Source: Saturnia japonica
Lineage: Eukaryota; Arthropoda; Insecta; Lepidoptera; Saturniidae
Reading direction: 5' to 3'
Assembly: GCA_033032175.1 (NCBI GenBank)
Contig: CM065323.1
Location: 10,664,001 to 10,728,000, forward strand
Length of the DNA: 64,000 bases
Part shown: in pieces, positions 54,980-64,000 of the stretch
Layout of the letters: the number at the start of each line of letters is the position of its first letter
Position numbering within the stretch: position 1 is the stretch's first letter
Translations under genes and position numbers: made by a program
Notes under the pieces: generated by a model
What the model was told of the DNA's origin: nothing
The model's input: the letters and a program-made list of their open reading frames with translations, nothing else
Database searches by the model: none

Positions 54980-55690
54980 TTTTTTTTCGAACTGACTATA
55001 TATACTGTTAGCCTTAAGGGGCTAGAGCCATTAGAGGCTTTTAACAGCTTCACCGGGCTTGGGGACGAGTGCGGAAGGCAATCAGCCGGGAAAGCGGGGC
55101 GACAAACTCCAAGGGTGCCAAAGGGGTCAAACCTCGGCTTGGGCTGTTGCCGTACATGCAAATAAGTCGCGATCTAACTAATTCCCTATCCGTAAAATTC
55201 GATCTAACTAACCATACTTATATACGTGTTCCTCTCTTATATAATCTGGCAATTTGGTCTAAGTCTAACTAGCAAAAGAATAAAAAAAGGTCCCATATAG
55301 AACTTATGTACCTGTCCACGTGCAGTGTAATGATGTTTGTTGGTACCTGTGATTGCAAGTGGAGTGTCACTGTATCACTCAAGCGGTTGCTTAGCTCAAG
55401 GGTTCCATGCCGGAGGACAGGACCTAGGCTTGAATTTCCGCTGGAGAGGGTAGTCGTGGTGGATGTGTGGGAACGAAGTTAACCGCCCGTCCCCTGCGGA
55501 GGGAACGGTGGTTTCGCGGATTGATTTGAAGAGACGGGTATGACGCGTTAGCTACCGTGATTTAGTCATCGGGGTCGGTAAAAATGTTGCGGGTCTACGT
55601 TTGGCTTTGGGGCGTCTGGAACTGGAGTGTAAGTTGCGGCGGATGCCACTAACGGGTTCAGATGGTTTGACGCTCTGGCAACGATTTAAG
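54980..55690 (-). mobile_element. 5'-truncated, degraded copy of the Jockey element 3' end
   Basis: Reverse complement aligns by eye with the end of ORF2 and the 3' UTR of the element at 31961-37877: anchor points include ACCACCGTTC at the end of ORF2, CAAGCCTAGGTCC at its stop, ACAGGTACATA, the GGCTAACAG 3' terminus and an A8 tail (54987-54980). It has many substitutions and small indels and no ORF. The 5' border is approximate. Confidence 0.75.
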
Positions 55691-56050
55691 ATAGGCATTT
55701 AACTAATATTATCAAGGCTAGATGAACAGTTGACAATTGACCACTGGATGAGGAATGTTTTCTATTTCACGTCTATAATTTTACCTAATAGTTTCAATGT
55801 CTTTAACCGTGAAGCAATAACTGCAAGCAAAGCCACGACTCGTGGGTAAATAAATTTACTTCATCTAATGAACAAACTGCCCTAGATTTTTTGTGATGCG
55901 ACGTTGTTGTACAATGGGAGTCTATTGTCTGGGAAAATGCATTGGGAATTGCGGTTCGATTATACGGTAGGAATTATTTATTCGACTATTTTTATCGTTC
56001 ATAGCTTCCTGGTACAAAATAGTAGGTAATACAAGATAGTATAATAATTG

Positions 56051-56280
56051 TTTAACCGACTTCAACATAGGACGGGAGGTTACTTCATTCGAATGTATTA
56101 AAATTCGTTATTCTTAGGGATTTTACCCCATAATTATCTTTATATATGAAGGGATTTGGATGATTCTTTTTTGTTGGACAGGGGACCACCTTCTAATTTC
56201 ATTGGCATTGGACTTTGAACTTCCGAATATACATGAGGGAACACTTCAAAGTTATTTAAGTTGGTTGTCTTTATTGTTAA
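56051..56280 (-). repeat. dispersed repeat family A, copy 7
   Basis: ttaaccgacttcaacatagg, atttcattggcattggactt, gttatttaagttggttgtct. Confidence 0.65.
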
Positions 56281-56439
56281 AAATTATTTTGTTGTATGTT
56301 ATCGCTGAGAGGCCGAGAGTCCACCTTCTGTAATCTATATCGCGTTCTAAAATGAATTAATGATATGTTTAGAATAAGCGCATTGAGATCCTTTACTTTG
56401 TAGGTCTGTTACTAAGTGAACATTGAACTGTTATTAAGT

Positions 56440-56640
56440 TGATATCTGGGAGACCGAGCTGTGCTCGGTGTCTTATAAAAAAAAGAAGAAAAACACCTAT
56501 CTGGGTAAACATGGAATGTAGAACATTATCTAAATGCAAAAATTCATCGAAATCGTTGGAGGCGTTTCCGAGAAATCAATTACATATATATATATACTTA
56601 ATTGCTAACTTAATATAACAAGATAAGATAAGATAACCAC
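56440..56640 (+). repeat. single copy of the 22370-22660 element
   Basis: atatctgggagaccgagctg, aaaacacctatctgggtaaa, catcgaaatcgttggaggcg, atcaattacatatatatata, ttgctaacttaatataacaa. Confidence 0.55.
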
Positions 56641-56694
56641 TTCCCGTCATTGACTGCCAAACTTTTGCATCACAAATTTAAGAAAAATCCTCTT

Positions 56695-56925
56695 TTTACT
56701 CGACTGCGAAAAGGAGTTTTATGTTTTCGAACTTATGTATGACTGTAAGTATGTCTATTTCTTTGGCACTCTCTGTAGCCTAAACGGCTTGATGTATTTT
56801 AGCATACGAGGTGTTGTTAGATTCTTCTTAACAGTGGGAGTAACATAGACTATATAAATAAATAAATAAAAATAGAAAATTGTTAGGTGTTTTTGTTTCC
56901 TTATTAATTATTTTTCAATTTATAC
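56695..56925 (+). repeat. dispersed repeat family B, copy 8
   Basis: tactcgactgcgaaaaggag, tttctttggcactctctgta, gcatacgaggtgttgttaga. Confidence 0.65.
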
Positions 56926-56949
56926 TATACCGTCAAATGCATATGTATA

Positions 56950-57075
56950 CATACATACATAATTCACGCCTCTTTCCCGATGTGGTAGGCAGAGACCTCG
57001 TCCTTCCATTTGCTACGATCCTGGCATATATATTTCGCTTCTTCAACATTCATTAGTCTCTTCATGCATGCTCAC
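56950..57075. repeat. short dispersed repeat
   Basis: acatacatacataattcacg, cctctttcccgatgtggtag, gcagagacctcgtccttcca: a recurrent lepidopteran sequence type as I recall it; single copy here. Confidence 0.35.
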
Positions 57076-57466
57076 CTTTTCAGAGTAATTTCGAAATAAG
57101 AATAGACATTTAAAAAACAATGGTGGCTAATAGTTACATATACCATAGGCAGTTATCGCTGTCATGCTCACCTGACAAAATAACTGACCACAGTTCGTTT
57201 GAAATCATACGGAGGGAAGTGAGGGAATACACTGGCTGGGAGGACATTCTACATTATTACGTTTGTTTTACGTTTCTCAAAATACTTGTTCCGTGCAATT
57301 ACATTTAAATACCTAATATTGGTTTTATCGTAACACCCAGTTAGTTCCAAGGCTCGATACTATATGGGATAAAAAAAGGTTCATTGTTAGTAAATCTATT
57401 CATGCGCTTACAGCTTGAGTACCGATCTCTCAAAATGAAATAGTGATTTTGTGATATTAATTTATA

Positions 57467-57970
57467 ACTAGCCGTGCCCGTGGCTTCCTCACGTGGACTA
57501 CTGAATGCCCGTGCGAATCTTGCTCCCCCGCTGCGGGCTATTTTAAAGACAAAAATGCTTATTGTGGGTGTTCCTTAGAAGATAAACTTATACTGTCCCA
57601 GACTTTTTTGTAGGTCCTTTAATTTTTACAATGGTTTACTACATTAATTTGCCTATATCTCTTATGGTTTACTCAGCGTAAGCCATTTAAGCGCCCGAAT
57701 TGATTCACCATGATCAGCTTTTTTTTTTGGGCGGAACCCTAATACGTTTTCTAAAATAAAAGTAGCCTAAGATACTCCCTATAAATTAAGCTATCTACTA
57801 GTGAAAGTCCGGTCAAAATCGGTTCAACTGTTTCCGAGATTACCCAGAACAAACAGACGGACAAAAATTTTCTAAATACGCTTTTTGTTATAGGTATCGT
57901 TATCATATACTTTCATATGCATTTAGTTATTTTGATACTACAAACAGACACTTCAATTTTATTAATTGTG
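57467..57970 (-). mobile_element. Helitron-like element, copy 5
   Basis: Minus orientation: 3' end actagccgtgcccgtggctt at 57467, then ttattgtgggtgttccttag, gaattgattcaccatgatca, aaatcggttcaactgtttcc; 5' end cttcaattttattaattgtg. About 500 nt, same length as copy 2. Confidence 0.6.
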
Positions 57971-58059
57971 CACATTGTGAAAAATCTGTCGAAATCACTT
58001 TTTGAAATCATAATTCCTTTATCAGAAGTGATAAGGATATGAGTTATAATAACAGCCGG

Positions 58060-58392
58060 TAACTATCCCATTGTTGGGCAAATGCACTTTTCCCAAGGAA
58101 AGATACCGGTTTAATCACTACGCCACCCTACGACTTTTGGCGATATTAAAAATCGTAAAATTAACAATTCTATATTTTTTCTACACACAATGGTAATAAG
58201 GACATTTATTCCTCAAACATTGAGGTTTCCTCACGATGTTGTCCTTCACCGGCAGCTGATAGTATTACCAATTTGAATAAGCAAATGTAAGCAAATTCCG
58301 AAAAATTCGTTGGTACATGCTGGGGTTCCAACCAACGGACGTCAAATCGATATTCCGTCGGTCTAAACCACTCGGCCGCCACAACCTATGAC
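58060..58392 (-). mobile_element. tRNA-derived SINE-3, copy 2
   Basis: Reverse complement head: ggttgtggcggccgagtggt (A box) and ggttggaaccccagcatg (B box), then ttggtaatactatcagctgc, ggtgaaggacaacatcgtga, ggaaacctcaatgtttgagg. The head resembles a Leu/Ser-type tRNA. Copy 1 at 16480-16790 is more degraded. Confidence 0.65.
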
Positions 58393-58439
58393 TTACACAT
58401 GAGTTAAAACTAGTCGATTTATTTATATTAAGAGTTATA

Positions 58440-58850
58440 AATCCTGTTAGTATGGATGGATTGCAAAGAAAGAGACGGATGAAAGAAGATTACATGTGGA
58501 AGAAATGCGAATATTAAGATGGATGTGTGGTGCAAGAAAGATAGAAAGATTTGCTCATAGCAAAGGCATTTGACACTAAAAGACAATTAAAAATATTTTA
58601 CATGCAGTAACAAAAATCAAATGCCAGGTGTTACAAAACGACCCCATCTCAATATAATGCTTTTTTTAAATTACAGCGGCGGTGATCCGTTTGGGGCCAT
58701 GAGAATGAACCAACTAACTAACTAGAATGCTTAAGATCAGGAATGAGTATATCAGAAGAAGCATGAAAATAAAACGAGTCACCAAGAAATTGACGGTTTA
58801 TAGGCTACCATGATATGCGTATGTTATAATGCTGAATCGAATAAATAGAG
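58440..58850 (+). pseudogene. RTE-like LINE C-terminal relic, interrupted
   Basis: HVEEMRILRWMCGARKIE (about 58490-58545) and KIRNEYIRRSMKIKRVTKK (about 58733-58790) are consecutive blocks of the RTE-type C-terminus (MRxLRWMCG ... IRNEYIR), here separated by ~190 nt containing a possible insertion. Confidence 0.55.
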
Positions 58851-60236
58851 ATCTAGACATCTTTGCGAATAGCCTTGAAAAATATAAATCCATTTGTATA
58901 AGTAAAATAAAAAGATTTTTTAATTTGTTAATGTTTAATTTTTAAGTCTCATATTACATTTCCACGTTCATTTGTGTTGTTTTTTAATTAATTATTTTGA
59001 ACTGCTCACCGTGTGTAATCATAACAAACTCCTATAATTAAGATTGCATTTGTTTTGAGTCCTTTTCTTGTCGGTAATCTTATAATTTGTCACAATGTAA
59101 ATCTTGTTGGTGTTTTTATTACAAATACATAAATAAATGTCATTTAGAGGATTGAAAGTCATTAAAAGAATGTTAAGTATGAAGGTTAGCAGATATGGGA
59201 TTGAAGAAAACCGAAGCAGGTATGGATGGATTGTCTGAAGAATAATATTCATAGCAAAGGTGTGAATACTGAGGTGAAAGTCGATAGATAAGGGAAAAGC
59301 GTAAAAAGAAGTTTTACTTTAAAATATAATACATTATAAATTGTTTTTTAACTTTTTTGCTTTACTTGCTCTTGTTCCGTTCATATAAGAAGGGTTGGCA
59401 CAAGATAGGATTAGTTATATAAATGGAAACCCAAAAAAATAAATATGGGGACACAATTTCACAAACTTCCATTTAATTCCTAATTAAGCATAGCTTATAC
59501 TATGATAACTAAACACCTGTTATATATACATGAATACTTAATAGTCGGTCAAGTGCAGGGATCTTATCCCCTTAGCTCAATATTCTCATTAAGCAGAGTT
59601 TACTACCACTAAGCCACGAGGCCTGTTAAATTCTCTATTTTTTTTGTTTTTTTGTTTTTGAAAAATTATAACTTTCGTTATAATTTCGGCTCCAAGTAAT
59701 TTTTGTTAATGTCGAACATGTAGGACTTAAAAAATTGATGTTTTTTTTTTGTAAACTGTCTGATTGTTGCATAACTCTGTTCAATTATTATCAAGGTCAA
59801 TAAAGTATGTTAATATGTTTGTATGTATATGCTTCGTTTTCAAAACGTGTTGAAGTTCATCACAAGTATATTTCTTTTAACAACAATAAATAATAATTAC
59901 CTAGAAGTCACGTATTATATAGTAATTATAAAATAAATGACTTTTTTTTTAAATTTATTTAAAATTACGAAAAAGATTTTATTTTATGTTTGTAGGAGTT
60001 AGTAATCTTTGGAACTACTGAACTGATTCTAAAAATTATTTTAATGATAGCTACAATGAGTAGGGTTGCTATCATCGATACCGGGCAATAATTTGAAAAT
60101 CCCCGAACATTTGTGTATAATAGAGGTTTTCCCCGGTATTCTTACAAAAAATCTTTTTAAACAAAAATAAAGTGTGTATATTTCCTTTTTTTTTCATTTA
60201 AATGCTTGTTTTAACATTGTATGTTAATCAATTATT
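58851..60236. other. no gene seen
   Basis: AT-rich with T-runs near 59637-59661 and 59739-59750. The stretch 59150-59260 (gggattgaagaaaaccgaag...ggatggattgtctgaagaat) may be another LINE relic, too degraded to call. Confidence 0.4.
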
Positions 60237-60512
60237 TGAGAGATGTAGGGCACAAAGAAATTTCTTTGGAAATTTATCTCTGTTGGAGCAGTCCGTATGG
60301 TGGAATACCTCCACCCTACAGAAGATCCCAGCCAAATAACCTATTGTTGTGTTCCTGCGGTGAGTAGGGTTCCAGAACTCTTAGGGGTAAAGGGTTCAAG
60401 GTCAGCAACCTGCTCGTGATACCTATAGTATCACAAGTGTCCATAGTCCGGTAGCCGCATACCACCTGGCGGGTGGTATACTTGTTTGCCACCTTTGTTG
60501 TATAAAACATAA
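60237..60512 (-). repeat. dispersed repeat family D, copy 4
   Basis: gggcacaaagaaatttcttt, atacctccaccctacagaag, tattgttgtgttcctgcggt, ggtggtatacttgtttgcca; same orientation as the copy at 1890. Confidence 0.6.
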
Positions 60513-60699
60513 TAATCTCATTTTCCCTTCACGTTAAATGTGACCTGTTCAGATGCTCCTCGGCTGCCTTTCAAAGTAGGACAAATCCGTCTACAATAGG
60601 ACGATGCGTGGTCATTTGACAAGTGGAGTTAAAATCATTCCGTCTCTTAGAAATGGCCAATTAATATTAAAAGGTTAAGAGATGTTAAGCCCAACCTAG

Positions 60700-61430
60700 A
60701 TCTTCCATACTTTTCTTCTTTAATTTAGGACATCGGCTCTTGGCGGTGGAGCAATTGCCACTGTTACCTATCCTTTGCCTTTTTTCAACCTCTTGATACA
60801 ACACTCCTACTTTATCCTTCATTTGTTGGGAAAAGCTTCGTTTAGGTCTTCCTCTTCCTCGCTTTGCTTAAATTTTTCCCTCTAAGTTTTTCTTACGACC
60901 GTTTTCAATAACCTATCTATTGTTTGTTTCGATTATTAAAGATAGACAAATATAACCTTTTGTACTTACTTTATTTTCAATAACCTATCAATGGATAGTT
61001 TTTCGTATCTAAATAATAAATCCATATTCTATAGCTTCAATAGATAAGAGGGAAGCTGATATCTTTCTTAAGTTAAATATGGTACTTATTATAAATTTGT
61101 ACTAATCGGGGATAGTAAACTCAGATATGTTATTGAAATCGGCCGTTATAGAACTTGTCGTGCCGTATCAAGTGTTCAATCAATCAATCATCTTTGCTCT
61201 TTTTGTTTCTTAACAACGGTCTTCCTTATTAACCATTCTTAACACTTCCTGATTTGTAATCCTTTCTTTTTAACCGATGTTTTCTATTCTCCTTCAGTAT
61301 CACATCTCAAACGTTACTAACCGTTCTCTGTCCTTTTGGTTTAACGTTCAAGTATTGCAGCTATACAACACTATACTCTAAACGTAGATCTTGCATAAAA
61401 TTCTTAAATCTTTTGATTATTAGTTTTCAT
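60700..61430 (-). pseudogene. LINE ORF2 C-terminal relic
   Basis: Reverse-strand frames read ITNQEVLRMVNKEDRC-stop (about 61255-61205) and GRGRPKRSFSQQMKDKVGV (about 60865-60808) then YQEVEKRQRIG and STAKSRCP, the order expected for a LINE C-terminus (TNxEVLRRV ... GRGRPxR ... TAKSR). Several stops and shifts; poorly conserved. Confidence 0.5.
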
Positions 61431-61689
61431 CATGATATTTCGCAACGGCCATCAGTTTTGAGCGTAGAAATCTCGCGAAGCATGACAGAATTCTATAATT
61501 CGGTGTAGCAATTTGTTTTATTATTCTTCATCTCGTGTTAAATTGATTTATAGCATACAACTATTAAACATTATAAGTTCGTTAAATAAAATTATCTTTA
61601 ATATGTAAGAACCTCATACTTCACAGTCGTATGCCCGATATAAATATAATAGCTTTACCTGCGGCTTTGTAGGCGTTTATTACGTAGTA

Positions 61690-61810
61690 ATTATTTACGT
61701 CTCGTATTTTTCTTCTTCTTACCCTGTGTCCAACTATACGACACATCCATCTTAACATTCTCTGCCACGTGTAATCTTCTTTCGTCACTCATGAAATTGA
61801 TTTTCTGAGA
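61690..61810 (-). pseudogene. RTE-like LINE fragment
   Basis: Reverse strand reads TWQRMLRWMCRIVGHRVRRR after VTKEDY; same block as at 58490 (MRxLRWMCG). Confidence 0.5.
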
Positions 61811-62814
61811 ACCTTTAAAGTTTCCTGTATAACAAGCTCGTCAGGAAAACGTTGTTCTGCGCCTTCCTGTAGTTAAGGGCTCGACCACAGCGTCGTCTGT
61901 CGGATCCTAACATAGCTAAAATCGATTAAACAAATATATTATGTGAAAATGAGCTCAATCGGTCAAGTCGTTCAGAAGTTATACAATATATAAGATATGA
62001 TATACGTACTATATTATATTATTTCAATTATATTAAACCAAATAATTATTATTTTTGTTGCTCAATCATAATATGTATTAAGTATGTTTTGACAAAACAT
62101 AGAAAACGGAATAGGAATTTGTTATCAACGTAAAAATTCTTCTATACAAAGATTAAAAACTTGAAAAGTAAGTAAAAGTTATGTCAATTTCTCTCAAATA
62201 AGAAGATAAATGTCGTTTTAGACCAGGTCCATTGCAAAAGCGAATTAAAACGTAGTCTTTACAAACAGTGAACATTACCAGACTCGGTTACCTATTGCGT
62301 AAATATTTGCAAATGTTCGCTTAAACTGACCATGCTTAATAAATGCAATTCTGTGGTTACTGGCTAAATACTATTATAGTAACGTAGTAATATTATTTAT
62401 TTTTATTATTTTTAAAGTACTATATGTGTTTCTCTTTCTAGTTTCGCTTTTTCGTTTCATCGCGTTTCAAATCACAACGGTACTAAAGAAGATTTCACTT
62501 CAAAATATAATTTTATATTTACTGCATAGATCCAACAAAAAATCGTAATAATATAAACGTTCCCTACCGGGTTATGAAAGTGCAGTCAAACAAAATCGGT
62601 TCAACCGTTTCGATGATTAGCTCGGACACACAGATAAAAATATTAAGGAATACGCGTTTGGGTTTGGTTTAATCATGCGATTTTGCAAAGGAGTTTCATA
62701 AAAAGCGTAGGTGAGTAATAAAATATTTTTGACAATTTGTCCTCAAAAGGGAAAAATGCGGTCATTGCTGGGATGTTGTCTATCTATGTCTATGCAATTT
62801 ATAAAAATGGAGGG
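61811..62814. other. no gene seen; partial Helitron-like fragment
   Basis: 62560-62690 (caaaatcggttcaaccgttt...gctcggacacacagataaaa) matches the centre of the Helitron-like elements in minus orientation. Otherwise nothing recognised. Confidence 0.4.
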
Positions 62815-63145
62815 CAGAGGTAAGGTGAACCATCTTATATTGGAGGGACAAGATGAAAAAGTATCAAGCTGTAAGTAACAAATTACAATTAAAAAACCCA
62901 CCTAAATGGCGCTAGTGTAGCATAAGGGAATGATACTTTTTCGTGATTTTATAGTTTTTACTGTTGTAAAACTTTAAAAAAATTTAAACAATAATGTTAA
63001 AAGTATGTGGAGTGGAGTGAGCGAAAATTAAAAAATAATATTTTTTGGCGCTATCTTTAAAATTTACGCACTTGCTACCCTGGTGACCTCGCCCCTTAAT
63101 TTGACGCTTTTCGATGGATACTTTTTCATACATAGAGATGGTTGT
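62815..63145 (+). repeat. dispersed repeat, partner of 840-1165
   Basis: Same order of blocks as the copy near the left end: agctgtaag, atggcgcta, tgttgtaaaactttaaaaaa, ggcgctatctttaaaattta, cgcacttgctacc. Confidence 0.65.
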
Positions 63146-63228
63146 CTTGGTCTCTACTCTGCACAATTTATGCTAGCCCGACGAAGAGTTTTTGGCGGGA
63201 TCTTGAAATTGTATGTATTGGCTTAGGT

Positions 63229-63462
63229 TTTTAACTGACTTCAAAAAAGGAGCAGGTTTTCGAATGTAGGTATATATAAAAAATTGCGGATGTTCAGGCA
63301 TAGCTTTATTGTTTACGAACCGATTTAAATGATTCTTTTTTCATTAGTAAGGGGTAACCTCAAGGGTGGTCCGATTTTAATTTTATTGGCATTGGACCTT
63401 CAACTTCAAAGATACACCAGGGAACTCGGGAAAATCATTGAAGTTGATTTTCTTTTTTGCTA
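63229..63462 (-). repeat. dispersed repeat family A, copy 8
   Basis: ttaactgacttcaaaaaagg, cattggaccttcaacttcaa, aatcattgaagttgattttc. Confidence 0.65.
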
Positions 63463-64000
63463 AGCATTGTCTTGTAAGTAATTTATAAACTTTTGTTATT
63501 TGGCTCTATACTATAGAATTTTGTGCGGCATTTTGCACGACACGTTCATAAACAGATTCACATAAGATTTTTAGTTATATATATATAGTAAGTAAGATAC
63601 GTATTGTTATAATGTTAACGCTGAACAAGTTTAAACTAGTTATAAATAAAACCGGTGTCAACTATCACTCATTGGCAGGCTACAAGAGTTAAAAATATTC
63701 TGTACCAAATCTAAAAACTTTTCCGGGTTCATCTCAGTTTGTTCGTGAATTCCTTATCAACTCTTTTAATGTTCTAAGTTCAGCGAAACGGCCGGTTATT
63801 AATTTGTGTTGTGTATCATTATTTTGTAAAAATCATTTTATTGAATATTCTTTCTTTAACTCAGCTAAATTGTGAATCCGTAGTTTAAGTAATTACGTAA
63901 ATATTTGAAGTTTGTAAATCGGTACCTAACTTGTGTACTTATTACATTACAAATTTTTGTTTGGAGAATAATTATATAACTTAAAACTTAAGTCTAATAC

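Overview
The window looks like nuclear DNA from a moth or butterfly. It is AT-rich and dominated by dispersed repeats: tRNA-derived SINEs, short elements with Helitron-like ends, LINE relics and long poly-A/T runs. It has eukaryotic GT-AG introns and one intron-containing tRNA. Nothing suggests bacteria, plasmid, phage or CRISPR. The order Lepidoptera is inferred from the repeat types and the Jockey-type LINE; the species is not determined.

Only one host protein-coding gene can be supported. It is an ortholog of torso-like (tsl, secreted MACPF-domain protein of the terminal-patterning/Torso receptor pathway), on the minus strand with coding exons between 14299 and 8201. The exons join in phase: signal-peptide exon 14299-14193, then 12443-12220, 11540-11418, 11200-11026, two alternative-looking 135-nt homologous exons (10288-10154 and 9303-9169), and terminal exon 8461-8201. 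Two features are unusual. The fifth exon is tandemly duplicated with identical length and phase, and the second exon carries an apparent 1-nt frameshift. Three tRNA genes are clear: two identical tRNA-Asp(GTC) genes in opposite orientation (14353-14424 minus, 25466-25537 plus) and a tRNA-Leu(CAA) with a 32-nt intron (15513-15627 minus).

The other clear coding unit is a full-length, apparently intact Jockey-clade non-LTR retrotransposon at 31961-37877. It has an ORF1 with three zinc knuckles, an ORF2 with endonuclease and reverse transcriptase, a poly-A tail, an 11-bp target-site duplication and an internal DPE-like promoter motif. It sits inside an older element with ~27-bp terminal inverted repeats (31351-38520). 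Two 5'-truncated relatives of its 3' end lie at 24547-24626 and 54980-55690.

The most unusual object is a GC-rich ~0.9-kb insertion at 28162-29065. It is flanked by a perfect 12-bp duplication and carries about eight short hairpins, each followed by an A-rich linker, plus larger hairpins near its 3' end. I could not assign it to a family. The rest of the window is repeat relics and AT-rich sequence with no supportable genes. Repeat borders are approximate, and family names for repeats are tentative because no database search was possible.
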